From NCBI GenBank assembly GCA_033675265.1, contig JAUJYZ010001328.1, positions 226,001-290,000 of the forward strand: 64,000 nucleotides of DNA, written 5' to 3'. Of this stretch, positions 1 through 20,972 are shown in pieces. The DNA is from Actinostola sp. cb2023 (Eukaryota; Cnidaria; Anthozoa; Actiniaria; Actinostolidae). Made by a program: the position numbers and the translations under genes. A model generated the notes under the pieces. It saw nothing but the letters and a program-made list of their open reading frames with translations, did not search any database and was not told where the DNA came from. Position 1 is the stretch's first letter, and each line of letters begins with the position of its first letter.

Positions 1-157
1 TAGTGTCTTGTGATCTTTATTTACTATACATGTACCTGTACAAATTTCCAGCAAATTTCATTTTTTAATGTCTCCCCTCACCCTGTAAAGAAAGAAGTCA
101 CCTGAAATTCGCTGGAAATTTGTACAGGTATAGTAAATAAAGACCACAAGACACAAT
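1..157. repeat. Fold-back (inverted) repeat
   Basis: The first 57 bases and bases about 109-157 are inverted copies of each other (arms around 48 bp with a few mismatches), separated by about 50 bp. This is the layout of a miniature inverted-repeat element. The left end may be cut by the window edge. No target duplication can be checked. Confidence 0.6.
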
Positions 158-820
158 AACCACAGTTTCAAGTCTTTTATTACAGTATTTACAGAAAAAA
201 ATATTTTTATGATATTCTCCACAAAACCACAGCTTGGGCTTCCTGTGAAATTACCAGCTCCTAAAAACATTATCTTCATGTACAGTGTACATGCTCTTAC
301 ACTAAATATTTTCTTTTCTTTGTAACATTTAAAATATTTACAACAATACATGTATGTAGTTATTGCTTTATATATTGACTGATACAGTGAGGAAAATTAA
401 GGATGCTTGAAATGCTCTGCTGGAAATTTGTATTCTTCTTTCCTTCCCTTGAGTTAATTTTCTTAGCATTCAGGACATGTAGTCAGATGATTCAGACCTG
501 TCAACTCTGGACGTGCATGCATGCATGCATGGTGGTTCATTTTCACAACATATCTGTACTTGACGTTACGATGGCCCAGAGGAAATGAATGAAATTCAGG
601 CTACTCAGTTGAGATGAATCTTTCCTTTACACAGTATGCTCTTTATACAATATAATATATTATAAAATAACTATGATATAACGCGTGCTCTGATTGGCCA
701 AAGGATGCGTATTCCGCGTGCTTTATGAGAGCACACAGCACGCGCGTGCAGATATTCAAACATTTTTGTAACGAACAAAATTGAAAACTTGACTTAAAAT
801 CATAATTGTATTTTATAAAA

Positions 821-1014
821 GAAATAGAAAACTTGCCCGTTGTGCTATGTGCAGATTTATAGCACTTGGGGACTGATCAGAACACTCGAGAAGTGTTGAG
901 AAGCACTCCGCTACGCGTCGTGCTTCTCTTAACACTTCTCTCGATCGTGTTCTGATCTGACAGTCCCCACGTGCTATAAATCTGCACATAGCACGCGCGC
1001 TTGTTTTCTATTTC
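821..1014. repeat. Fold-back MITE-like element
   Basis: Arms of about 85 bp (821-905 and about 925-1014) are inverted copies with several mismatches; the outer ends read GAAATAGAAAAC and GTTTTCTATTTC. There is no coding capacity. It is probably a non-autonomous DNA element; the family was not identified. Confidence 0.65.
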
Positions 1015-1476
1015 TTCAATAACTTATTTCAAGTTGTTGCATTTTAGATATAGATAGATGGTTCATTAATTGCATGCAGACTAATGGCTGAATTAATTGT
1101 GTACTTTGCAAAAAAATATTACTATTTATATCTACATTATATCTACATTATGTTAATAATATTAACTTTACTATATGGACAGAGACTTGTCTGTGCAACT
1201 GTTACAGTTCAGCTGAATCCCATCGGGGTCAGATATTTATTCTTTATCTCCTTTCTTTCTATAGGGCTCAAATGCTCAGAATAATTTTATATGGGTATCT
1301 TTATAGCACTTTAACTTTCCCTCAATTTCTATCTAAATGTAGTTCAGCTGACTATTAATGCTATGAACAAACTGTTTAACATTAGTATTAATCTAACTTA
1401 GTATGTCTCTTCGCCAGTGCTGGTCCACATTAGTCTATGAGTCCTATGACTACAGGACCGTACATAACCCAAAATT

Positions 1477-1632
1477 CAAGGGGGGAGGGGCAGTACATAT
1501 ATAACAGGAAAAATATCAATATAAATAGTACAGTTCTCAGTACTGTACTTTTTGGTATCATTTTTGCCTTGGGGGGGGGGGGGGGGGGGGGGGGTGCTGG
1601 GGGGAGGGGGGCAACTGTCCCCCCTGCCCCTG
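1477..1632. repeat. Interspersed element with G homopolymer core
   Basis: This segment holds a run of about 24 G and, beside it, a sequence (AGTACTGTACTTTTTGGTATC) that recurs inverted at 37255-37440 next to C and G homopolymers. The two are copies of one interspersed family in opposite orientation. The long homopolymers may be mis-sized in the assembly. Confidence 0.55.
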
Positions 1633-1785
1633 TGCTGTGTCCTGAATAACTGACAACAGTTTATTTAATAGATGAGAAAGATTTCCTCATTTCACCACCT
1701 GATTGAGCCAAGGAAATATATATTACAATGAAGTTTGGCTTAAAAACAAAACAAATGCTTCCTTATTATATTAAAATTCTTATAC

Positions 1786-1893
1786 CTGGGCCCTTGCACT
1801 TAGGTGAATAGCGCTAAATCGGATTCTATCCAACCTGATCTTTAGACTTATCCGGTGGATAGCGCTATTCACCTTTCGTGCAACCGGGCCCAG
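1786..1893. mobile_element. Short MITE, 108 bp
   Basis: Terminal inverted repeats start CTGGGCCC and end GGGCCCAG and extend about 30 bp inward, ending in TAGCGCTATTCACC or its complement. The internal spacer is only about 45 bp. This is typical of a miniature DNA transposon derivative with no coding sequence. Confidence 0.7.
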
Positions 1894-2560
1894 ATCTTTA
1901 GTCAAGTTTAACGGAAATTACTCTTTTGTCACTTGTTCAACCCAGACATTGAAAGTTTATAGATTAACTATAAAAGTCTTATTATTCCATATAGTTTACA
2001 ATTACAGCATCCCTCCTTTTCAGTGACACTTTTCTTCAAATATACGATCATTGTACCCTTATTAAGATGTATAAAAATTATAAGCTTAACTGAAGCTAAA
2101 ACAGAACAATGAAATCAAGAACCAACCTCAAACGAAGGTGATTCGGCTTTCTTGTGTGTTGTTGTACTAAACCGTTTCGTTTGCTTTCATTACAGATAAC
2201 TATCTCCATAAAATTGTCTTTCTTATAGTGTATTCGCTTACTTGATTGTATGCCAGAAGCCATATTAAACTCATTCTGATAAAACTTTACGAGAGGAAGT
2301 TATGCAGGCGCGCATGTGCAATGCGTTCCAACTATGCCCACCAGTTCAAATAGTTTTGGCGGGAAAACAGCGCGCACGCGCACGTAGGTCAAAATAAAAA
2401 ATTGTGCGGTGAAAAACTTGAAAGTCTGTAGATAATTTTGCGAGATTGTTCGAGCTTTAAATTCGATTCTGTAAAGAAGGCTAATACAATATTTCTAATT
2501 ATCGACATATCAATGAATATCGCAATAAAAATGTCTGAGATTTCTTTTTCTCTTTTTCAG

Positions 2561-5500
2561 GATCGGACAACCATTCGTGAGTTACAAGATAAGTTTCCTA
2601 ACGTGTCACTGATGTTCGTTTGTAGCAAGGTAGATATCGACAAACAGGCTCAAGAATATGACAACGACGATGACAAGCAAGACTTGACAGACCGCTATCA
2701 ACTTGCTCTAAAGAAGAAAATAGAAGTGTTTCGTCAACTAAAAGCTTCGTATTTTCTAGCTCGTGACGAAGAAATAGATGCCTCCCTGCATTTTCACGGA
2801 GTTTCTGCAAGAAACGTCGAAAAAGCGCGCAAGCATAATGAGCAAAACAACGACACCCGCAGCTTTGACCGACTTCACTGCTGCATTCTCGAGAAGTTGG
2901 AAAATGCTCTAATGAAAGACAGTAAAAAAGCATTAGGAAATTTATTATCAGCCCAAGAAATGATTTTATGCTCCGTCATTAGTGCTAGAAAATCTCTTTC
3001 ACTTACTACCCACTTGATACCGTCGGTTTGTGACCAAGCTTTAAAGACAGAACTGCTCATCTTTCAAACGACTTTGAAATTGGGCATGAAAAGTGACGAA
3101 ATAAAGAACACCATTCGACGTGATTTGGAACAATTATCCGCCGGATTCTTGGACGAAGGAGAGAATTACCAAATTATTGATCAGAGAACCATGCGGAAAG
3201 AGTTCCAAACGATCCAGAAAACAGCCGGTATTGATCCAGAATTACTAAAGCAAGTCCGTATTGAGGAGTTATTAGTGATGGAGTTCACCAGTGCCATAAA
3301 AGGTGCCATCGTAGATAGAACTTTCAACGTTCTGAAGTTTTCTATTCACATGGTGTTGAAAGAAGTACTTTCACATGCAGTTAGAGAGATGATTAAACTG
3401 ACGCAAACAGTGAGGAACCCGCTCATTGGTCGACTTGTGAAACGGATTTTTGGAGCCCCTACTTCAGAATCTGAAGAGGATGTCAACGACTTCCTTCAGC
3501 TACATCGGATTCTAGATGGGCTTCTCGATTCAGTGGATGCAGCTGTTAATTCAACACTGCGACGAGAAATTTCAATTCCACTGAGTGAGTTTGATGTAAA
3601 CGAGGTTGGCAGCAACCCAAGACCACGAGACGCTCATTGGAGACGAAAAGTCGTACAAACTTTGTTATCGAAACTCGACTTCAAACGTGTAGCGTCTTCC
3701 GTGATTGAGAGCTGTGACGAGTCGTTGCTTAAGTTACACAAACTTTTCAGGGATTCAGTTGAAAACTATCGCACTCTTAATACTATCTTTGATGGGGCGA
3801 ACTTGACGACCACCCTTCAGCACCTGCGATCAAAATATGTCCCTCGCGTGGCAGAGTTAGCTGTTAGAGGACACTCTCTTCGTTATGTTATTGAACGAGG
3901 TGTACCAGAACTAGGAGTGAAAATCAAATCCACTGCGCATGGAGAGATATATTCTTGTGCCTCTCGTCATTGGTGTTGGGATCAGAAAGAATGTATGGTG
4001 AAAGTAGTTACAAAATCTGAAGTTGGCCTCGAAGTCTGGTGCCAAACCATGAAAGACTGCATTAACTCGATGTAAGTCGCACTTTTTTTTATATGTGTTA
4101 AATTATACCGAGTTATATAGTCGACTACCCTCCCGGCGCTAACAAACACCTCCCGTAAGCTACCCTGGTTTGCAGAGGTTCTCTACTCACAGGAAAGGGA
4201 GAAATGAACACCAGGGTCAGTACTCGTAAGCGGACATTTTCTGCCCGCCAAGTTTAGCTCTGCTATTTGTGAATCAGTGTCGTTTTATTGTCAGTTTTCT
4301 TCCATAATTTATAAATTAAGGTCCTGAACGTTTCTCATTCTACTAAAACATTGATTTTAGCGGACACATCCCCAAACAGACACCTACGCTAGTTCCCAAG
4401 GATCACGGTCTTCATATAAGATTGCAGCAGACAACTAGTATACTGCATTCTATTGTTTGCTGATTTACTGTGAGAGACTTCGACCACTGGTTTTTGCGTT
4501 TTCTTGAAAAAAAAGAATTTTGATTCGCGTGTGTTCTTCATAATCGGAAAAACAGAGTACTAACTAATATGATTCCTCTCTCTTGGAAATGCAGGAATAT
4601 CAACTACAGGCTCGGTGAATGCTGCCGATATCACCTACAGCTGCATGGGTGGTACTATTTACCTGACCATGACCAACTCTACATTGTGATGGAGAAAGCA
4701 GAATGTGACTTGCTGACGGCGTTAAGGAACAGTGGATTGCAGTCCTGGAAAAGGAGAAAGGAGGTGGCCATAGATGTGGCTAAGGGACTGGAAGCGATCC
4801 ATAAAGTCGAGTATGTTTATCAAGATGTCAAAGCACAAAACATTATGGTATGTTTCATTTAACTAATAGAAGATGACTCTCCGTGCTTCTATACAAAAAT
4901 AATGCACGCTGAGGTCTTGAAAGCTGCTTGTGGATACATATGAGCGGAACGCGAGTGCATTCAGCAGCTTTCAAGACCTCAGAAATAAGATAAGATAAGA
5001 TAATTTATTTAACGTCAATTACACGCGGCGAGTGGTTGCCCATTCTCCCGAGAAGTGCAATGTTTTGTATAGAAACACGGAGTCATCTTCTATTCGCTTT
5101 ATAATATAAAACTAGTTTTAAACAGGCTTTCTACTTTGTTTTCGCTTTGTTTTCGCTGCTCCGTGCTTCTATAACATAATAATGCACGCTCTGCAACCAA
5201 TCAAATTGCGCGTTCTTGTGTCAGAGGTACACATAGTTTATATTATAAATACTTATATACTTTTTACTTCGTATACTTTTTAATTTAGTGTCCCCAATTA
5301 GTTGTATAAACTAAATACCTCGACACTTTAGATAAAGTCTTTATTTATTATTATTTATTTATTATTATTTATAACCATAGGGTATAGCATGACTATAATA
5401 CTTATCCACGAAGTCCACACGAGTGAAAATATGTTTGACATCGTTCAAGATAACATTGTCGTGCGTGTAAATGGAAAGAGACGCTTTTAAACTCATTCAT

Positions 5501-5990
5501 TTTATTATGGACTACCAATTGCTGTCGTGTGCGGTCAATACAATTAATTCCCAAAACGTTGGATGAGATCAAATCAGTATTAACTTTAATTCAATAGCTA
5601 ACTGCCAATGGAACAGCAAAACTCAACCTTGCCAAACCAGAAAAGCCCTTTGAAGACACCAAACTTGGAGTTCCTTTTCACATATCCCCAGAGATGTTTC
5701 AAAATCATGGCAAAGACGCTTCTTCTCACACCTTCGATGTCTACGCCTTTGGTTCGTTGTTATGGGTTTTGTGCGAGGGATCGGGTAACGCTCGACCCAA
5801 GGCTTACTCTCATTGCCAAGATATCGAAGCGATGAAGTTTGCTGTGTGTAACCAAGGACTAAAACCCGAGAGACCTCACGGAACACCCGATGCATGGTGG
5901 GTTTTGATGAGTGCCTGTTGGACAAGCGATGCTGATGTCAAGATGGATGCATTATTGAAGAACCTGGCCAACATCAGCACACCTCAGTAA
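2561..5990 (+). CDS. DSTYK: DSTYK-like dual-specificity kinase, 5'-partial, DFG triplet missing
   Basis: Three exons are visible: 2561-4071, 4595-4847 and 5598-5990 (stop TAA). They join in phase to give 718 residues, numbered here from 2561. Residues 1-480 match the large N-terminal region of DSTYK, which contains a GTPase-like fold; VCSKVDID looks like its base-recognition motif. The C-terminal kinase domain has a degenerate glycine loop, the ATP lysine K481 (MVKVV), a catalytic loop YQDVKAQN (HRD changed to YQD; D581, K583 and N586 kept), SPE in place of APE, and DVYAFGSLLW in subdomain IX. In exon 3, AKLN is followed directly by LAKPE, so the residues that form D[FL]G in relatives are absent. 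DSTYK proteins act in cell death and FGF/ERK signalling in vertebrates; the role here is unknown. Upstream exons are outside the window or unrecognised. An AATAAA lies at 6128-6133. It may be a pseudokinase. Confidence 0.86.
4867..5092. mobile_element. Fold-back element in DSTYK intron 2
   Basis: The outer arms (4867-4898 and 5062-5092) read TAGAAGATGACT inward from the left and its complement from the right. A second nested inverted repeat lies at 4911-4930 and 4962-4981 (GAGGTCTTGAAAGC and complement). A related element with the same outer start, TAGAAGATGGCT, occurs at 25338-25484. The interior also holds a reversed AAGAT-rich tail typical of a retroelement 3' end. Confidence 0.65.
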
Positions 5991-8900
5991 TCAACCTTGT
6001 GTAATGCCAGACGAATGCATTGCATTCTGGGAATGTTTGAAGTATCACTTCGTCGAATATACCTTTGTATTTTTATTCCAGAGAAGTTTCATATTAGATT
6101 TACTTATCTGATGAAAACGTATACGTAAATAAACGTTTTCAGTTTTTTTGGTACACTGGTGAGAAAATCAGTTATATTAATTACGATTATTAAATCATCA
6201 AATAAATGTATATATTAATATAATAGTCCTTCTGAATATAGTCGAACCGCTATTAGTAAAAGCTGCCATCCTCGGAGAAATGGCTGTATAGGGGTACGTT
6301 GGTCGCTTATTAGAGGCAGTCTTTATAGTAAGCAATAGTTTCGGGGCTTTGATATAGGTTCAACTGTTTTGAAGTACGCATGATCATTGTGTAAATATCC
6401 TGTAAATAAAGAAAAATAGACTAACAATATAGTTTAGAAGTGGGCTTTCAACTCCTATTTTCATTTCCATTTTTATTATTTTAGATCGAGTTTCTGTTAT
6501 ATCAACTTCTCTGATCTCAGTGATCTGACTGTAGGGCCGATTCAAATATAATAAAGTCAGTATATATGCCATCAATAGGTTTGTTTTAAGTGAGTTGAAG
6601 TACCGTGGGTGGCAAAACTCTTCTCGCGTTACGGTTCTTCATCAGTCGAGATGTGAGGATAACTAAGACTCTCCCGACGTAACGCGGGAACTGCATGAAG
6701 GTTCTCTGCCACCCAACTTTTATTTATCGCTCTGTCTGAAGAAACGCACGCAGAAAAAGAAATCTGGGTCGAAGTCATAAATAATATTCGAAGATCTCTT
6801 CCTATAGTTTTCTTTGACGCGCGCCATTTTTTACTATAAAATATATTAAATTATGAAAATTAGGTCCAGCTCTACCCAGGGTAGAGTTCAAGGGATAGCA
6901 GACACAGGAATATTCTGTCAACATCTGCAAAGAAGAACGCTTTGAAGGTGTTACTTTTTATAGTGTGTGCATAGCGTCGTGTTTTACCTGATTAAACCCC
7001 TAAAGGAGACCATTCTGGGCGTGGCTCAACCTAAAAGATACCATTCTAAACCAGAAATATTACAGATTTTCTGCCTGATCGGTCTGGACCACCAACACAA
7101 TATGAGGTCGGTTATATTTCTTCGCGAGCAACCCTAAATGCATGATACATGTACCTTGACGACTAAAAATATTGGCGTTCTGTCGTGAACAACCCAAACC
7201 CGTAATTTACACCCCTAAGAGACGACGATCATCCCCGTCCCTTTCACATAAGGAGTCCCCCTGGGTACATGCTATACGCATCCCTTGTGAATAAAGTCGA
7301 TACATTCTCTCATAAGTCAATAATATTTATTTGCATCATCAAGTAGATCTATGTGTTTTAAATGCTTACAGTGCGTTTCACATAACTTGACGAGCGAGTT
7401 CCGAAGTTCATTCGGAATTTGACCTTGAACTTCGAACTTTCTTTCCGAGTGAATTCGGAAATTCGTTGGAACCGAACTGGAAGTTGTACACATTCAATTT
7501 GCAATGTAGTTCTCTCCTTAAAGAAGTATTGAAGTTAGCAAATTTAGCTATTGCACACATAACAGGGAACCAAAGTGCTTAGTAAAGTAAAGAGAGTAGC
7601 TACACGACAGGTGTTTCTTATCATAAGATAATTCGTTTAGAACTTCCATGACTAATAATATATGATAGAAATGAAAAAGGACAACTTATGTGGTACTCAT
7701 CACTGAATTTGTACATAGAAATACCATTCTTTTCAGCTATAACTTAACCATTTTGTACAACAAACGCATCTTAGAATACTATGTATTGCAAGAGTGAGAA
7801 AAGAAGGAAATATTTTGTATAATGTACAGCTTGGTTTGTGATACTTTTTTTCTTGGGTACTCATCACCACTTTGAAACTCAACGGCAGATTCTGTCGTAC
7901 ACACTACCAGAAAAACTGGGATGGAACGTTGTTTGGAGAACAACTTCACTAGATTTCTCTTTCAGAAATAAACCTATCACTCTTTGTATCCTAGTGTCAT
8001 ATGTAAGGGTTGGTGCTGCTTTATCGAGATGTGCAGCACCACTTGGAGGAACAAAAACAACATTGTTTTGGGGTTTAAACATTCTTCCTAGAGTAAAGCT
8101 CTCCTGGTTGTCCAAGACATAACCAGAATTGACCAATGGGATCTAAGGGTGCCATCTCTATGCTTAACCTGATGATAATTAAAGTTGTTCCAATGACGTG
8201 AGGGGATGAAAGGGATGGAGTGCCTTGAAAAACTCAGGCGACATCTTGCAACATTGTTTGATTGACAGTAATTATAGAAACAACTGTCTTCCATCGACAT
8301 AGGCAAAGTCCTGATCACAACTGATTGCTTGCTTAATTTCCATTTTGCTGGATTGATGGCAAATGATCCAGCTTACTTTGTTTCATTTTGTCTTTATCCT
8401 TTAATTTATCTGTGAAGGAAGAATGTCGGTCATGAATAAAGATATTTAGAAAAGATCAATGTTACAATAATTTTAAATGCTTACAAATTTACATAATTTA
8501 TATATATATATATGACGAGGAAAAGGCAATAACAATGTCTACATGTATGGATTCTGTTGTTTGAGAATATGGAATCAATAAATTGAGAATTCATTCATTT
8601 TCGTTTGTACATTGTATATATTTTGCAGACTAGTTTTGTGTGCCCCTGTGGTGCTACAACATGTACCATCTATGAAGACCCGAGACTACCGTACTTAAGC
8701 TGTGTTTACATTTGAGCACTTTCATCATCTCTTCTTGTCATGCCAGAAGGCTCAAAGGTCGTCAGACTCTCGAGCACTTTACCAAGGTACAAATCAGAAA
8801 CCACTCAATCAACAATAGTTGTCTGATTTGTATCTTCGTAAAGCACTCAAGTGTAAACATGACATTAGTCAGCTGCTCATCCCCTTTTCCATCCTTCCAA

Positions 8901-8995
8901 TTCCTTCCCCTCGTTTCTTTTTCCTAGAATATCCCCCAGAATACCCCTTGTGTTTTCTGATGTCTTGTAAAGTAGTTGCTTCATATTAAGCACTG
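5991..8995. other. Spacer between convergent DSTYK-like and CDKL genes
   Basis: The start is DSTYK 3' UTR with poly(A) signals near 6128. An imperfect inverted repeat spans about 6606-6713. A 30 bp-arm inverted repeat lies at 8770-8799 and 8821-8851. One ORF of unknown status (7879-8142, minus) is entered separately. The rest is AT-rich with no recognised feature. Confidence 0.5.
7879..8142 (-). other. Unassigned open frame, possible terminal exon
   Basis: An 88-codon frame follows a CTTAG acceptor-like site and ends in TGA. It contains FVPPSGAAHLDKAAPTL and TYDTRIQR, which look less random than most shadow frames here. It does not fit the phase of the last CDKL exon if that splices from 9004, and I recognise no family. 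It could be a terminal exon, a retro-element remnant or chance. Confidence 0.2.
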
Positions 8996-17300
<8,305 letters not shown>

Positions 17301-18661
17301 TCAAAATTGCTGCAAATTTAATGGCAAATATTCAATGCCTTGGCACTTCGTAATGAGCGAACGGTTAGAGCAAAACATTCAAAAACTTTCGCTATGGCAC
17401 AAACCTTGTGTTTCTTGGCGCTTCATCTCCCTCCTTCTACACCATGCTTTGCTTTTGTTACTCTTTCTTGCTTCAAGTATTCTAATAACATTGATAAAAT
17501 GATGAAAATCTCAATCACAAATATCGACGACGATCAAACGGATCAAATATTCCACACACGTCCACACATCTTGTCGTAGCGCAATGACGTTTCTCAGGCA
17601 CCAACTCCTTATTTGGAGTTTCCATGACAGCCAAATGTGTGCGATTTCCCGCGGGAAACTCGAATAAGCCACTGAAACGGTTACACTTGTATTTTAAAAC
17701 CCTCTGCAACTCAATCTATTGCTTTGGAATAATCATTGGAATCGAACAGATATTTGATTTTATACGTATTTTTTTCGTTTTCCAGTATAATATTGGACGT
17801 GGGGATCCAGTGTTGATCTTAGACCAGTGTCTGCGCGCAGTATATATTTCAGGTTTACTATCAAGTTTCATGGATCTTTGTAACCTCTAAATCTCCAATA
17901 ATCTTGTATATCTCTATGTTAACTTTGGATTTGGTCAAAATACAAGTTCTCCTTTGTAAATTATGCATGATATATTCTGTTTATAGGGGTAAATTGCTAA
18001 ACTCGGCCGATATAGACTACGAGGGCGGAATATTTTATTAAAGGATCACCGCGGAACACAGACAACAGCACAGGACGGCTGAAATATCACCGCTTTGTAC
18101 TTTATCACTACAATTCTTTGTTGCTTACCGTTGCTATGCAAACGTGATTCAAACACTTACTCGAACAACAGTTATCTCACATAACGGAGACATACATAGA
18201 GCAGACATGTCACCCCATACTGATGCACAGCGTGCCTTCAAGCTGCGGTTGCACGCAAAGCTACGCGATCTATCCGGCGTTTGCTGCGACCTTTTCGAAT
18301 TATCGCATGGAATTAAAGGACTAAATTTGCATTAAATGTTTAATATTGTGTGCGTCGTTTGTGCCAAAGTTGCTCAGCACGTTTACTTCTCCGCGACATT
18401 GCGACACCGATATAGTATTTCAGAGCAGTATCGCTTGTGAAAGCATGTCGCGGCTTTACCTTGTACTGTGATCACAACATTCTCTCAAACTTGCTGAAAT
18501 TTCTAGTGATATTTATTTAAGTTACTAACGTTTTGATTGTAATACACGAGTATCTATAAAATGACCCTGATCCACTGAAGTCGTGAGACACGGGGCAAAA
18601 CTAATTCGCAACTGAACACAGAAGGCAAATTTCTAAAAAAGAAATTTTATTCGCTTGACTG

Positions 18662-18761
18662 CCCTTCAAACAAATGGACCAAGTTGAGGCTAACATTATA
18701 GCTCCAATCCATTGTATACTCAACGTTAGCCTCGATCAACTTGGTCCATTTGTTTGAAGGG
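18662..18761. repeat. Inverted repeat, about 35 bp arms
   Basis: Arms at 18662-18694 and 18725-18761 share CCCTTCAAACAAATGGACCA and complement, with a 30 bp loop. It directly precedes the ATCC microsatellite. Confidence 0.65.
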
Positions 18762-18838
18762 AGAAAATGGTATATTACTCGGGCTTCTTGTGGAATGCAC
18801 GAGTTATCAGATGAATGGACCTTTTTGTTCTATCTATT

Positions 18839-19134
18839 TATCCATCCATCCATCCATCCATCCATCCATCCATCCATCCATCCATCCATCCATCCATCCA
18901 TCCATCCATCCATCCATCCATCCATCCATCCATCCATCCATCCATCCATCCATCCATCCATCCATCCATCCATCCATCCATCCATCCATCCATCCATCCA
19001 TCCATCCATCCATCCATCCATCCATCCATCCATCCATCCATCCATCCATCCATCCATCCATCCATCCATCCATCCATCCATCCATCCATCCATCCATCCA
19101 TCCATCCATCCATCCATCCATCCATCCATCCATC
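18839..19134. repeat. (ATCC)n microsatellite, about 74 units
   Basis: This is an almost pure tetranucleotide run of about 296 bp. Every frame on both strands is open through it, giving spurious Ile-His-Pro-Ser and Met-Asp-Gly-Trp frames. Confidence 0.97.
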
Positions 19135-19216
19135 TATCTTAGGTTTTCGTTGCAATCTGCATGGTTGGGCATTAGGATTTTAAAACGATAGCTTGACCGT
19201 AAGCAGTCCGGTAGAA

Positions 19217-19629
19217 CCACAGGCAGCCCAAGCAATACATTTGTGGAGTGTATGAACGGATTTACAGTGAATGTATGGGGCGAAAAATACGTATTTTTTG
19301 TTTTAATAAATTTGAACATACCTTGGTCCTGTGTTGTTGTTAATGCTATTTAACATCATTCTGGCTGGTTTTTAGCCGTTTTAGAGCGGTTTTTGACAAA
19401 TTAGCTCACTAGTCAATAAATATTATTTATTGATTAGTGAGCTAATTTGTCAAAAACCGCTCTAAAACGGCTAAAAACCAGCCAGAATGATGTTAAATAG
19501 CATTAACAACAACACAGGACCAAGGTATGTTCAAATTTATTAAAACAAAAAATACGTATTTTTCGCCCCATACATTCACTGTAAATCCGTTCGTACACTC
19601 CACAAATGTATTGCTTGGGCTGCCTGTGG
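19217..19629. mobile_element. 413 bp near-perfect palindromic fold-back element
   Basis: Two arms of about 205 bp are inverted copies with very few differences, meeting near 19422 with almost no loop. Ends are CCACAGGCAGCCC and GGGCTGCCTGTGG. TAGAA flanks both sides (19212-19216 and 19630-19634) as a target duplication. It interrupts the left terminal repeat of the 2.8 kb element, so it inserted later. The CACAGG-AGCCCAA end motif recurs elsewhere in the window. Confidence 0.88.
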
Positions 19630-20649
19630 TAGAACCGCAGATTAGGGTATACTTTTGACGTCACGATTCCATTGTTGCTGCCGCAAAGAATCCGATTTCA
19701 TAACAAGCAATCACGTGATAAAACAACCCAAAAATAAATCAAAATGGCGGCTTAAAGATCGTGTCTTCACGAAAATGCAAGCCTGTGCTTTGGTAGCGGG
19801 ATATTCAGCAATTTAACAAGCTCCAAAACTTGACACATATGGCTGGGATAAGATCGATGTAAAGCATCAGAACTGATTTATCTTGTAACAATAACGATTC
19901 CACTTCGTAATCACGCTCTACGGCGGTGAATGTTGAAGTAGCCTTGCTGGAGTACCAGAAACTATAGAGTTGGTCGCTATCCTTCTGATTTGGTATACAT
20001 TGATTACCGTATATTTTGAAATAGAATGAAGCTAACAAAGAACAATAGGTTTGCGGTACGTGCAGAATGACCCTCGATTTTATAGTAGTCGATTAATTGC
20101 TACAACTGCAGTAGTTCAGCACGTACATGCTTACAGTATGGGCTTTACAATGTAATACTTTTCACAAATACTCAAGACGTTCATCATTTTCTGTTTGATG
20201 TACGCTTAGGCATTTCAATCAGGAACCAAAGAGGGCAGTGGGTGAATTTTCACTACATACACTAATTTTCTTCCCACAAATTTTATTGTAAAATAAGCTT
20301 ATATAAAACTGGAAGTAAAATATATCTAAAGACAATACTCCAAAGAATCACAGTCCTTTTTTATATGCACTTTTAAGTAAAAAAAAAACACTTTTTGATG
20401 GCAATAATAATAAAGATCTTACAAACTTGTCTGTCCTAAATGTCACCACATTATGTACTTGTTAGTGTTTTGAATGACATTCCTAAAATTAATACTTATA
20501 GAGTACAAACACTACATTGAAAATAGACTTACATAGCACTATATAATCCTAAATAGTAGTGTTTATGTTGGACAGCTTGTTTGTACTCTAGTAGTATATT
20601 TCTCTAGTACTGTTATGTATCTTCCATAAACAATATTGGGTTGGGTTGG

Positions 20650-20972
20650 AATTGCCCTATACCATTATGACGTAACGGCTTATTTATGAGGGGGACAGAA
20701 TCGTGAAGAACAATAGAAATTTGAACTAAATCTGCTCTGCTGAGGTTCGCTTGATTTCAAATTGGCTAGTTTCCAGATATTATGTTCATCGATACTTTTC
20801 CCACAATATTTACTGTGTTTGGTGACTTTTATCGCCTTCAGATCGTCTGTAAAATACATTTATTTGGGAAATCCTTTGTGTTGTTGCTGTTTTGTCCCCC
20901 TCTAGCGACCATGATCCTTAGCGTTTAAACAATAGATTGTTTTGATGTGACGTCATAGTGGTATAGGGCAAT
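20650..20972. mobile_element. MITE nested in the 2.8 kb element
   Basis: The ends AATTGCCCTATACCA and complement extend about 25 bp to the TATGACGT segment. The interior (about 270 bp) is non-coding. Confidence 0.7.

Larger units (their letters stand above)
1..2560. other. Non-coding left flank
   Basis: No exon with a recognisable protein was found on either strand. The stretch holds fold-back repeats (entered separately), a G homopolymer near 1571-1594, and AT-rich single-copy DNA. Missing upstream exons of the DSTYK-like gene could lie further left, outside the window; none was recognised here. A pyrimidine-rich tract ends in an AG at 2559-2560, which is the acceptor of the first visible exon. 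Confidence 0.6.

Noticed and set aside
18741..19191. Ile-His-Pro-Ser and Met-Asp-Gly-Trp frames
   Set aside because: Pure (ATCC)n microsatellite translated in every frame. The same applies to 43457-44787 (GGAT) and 45225-45651 (GATA/GACA).
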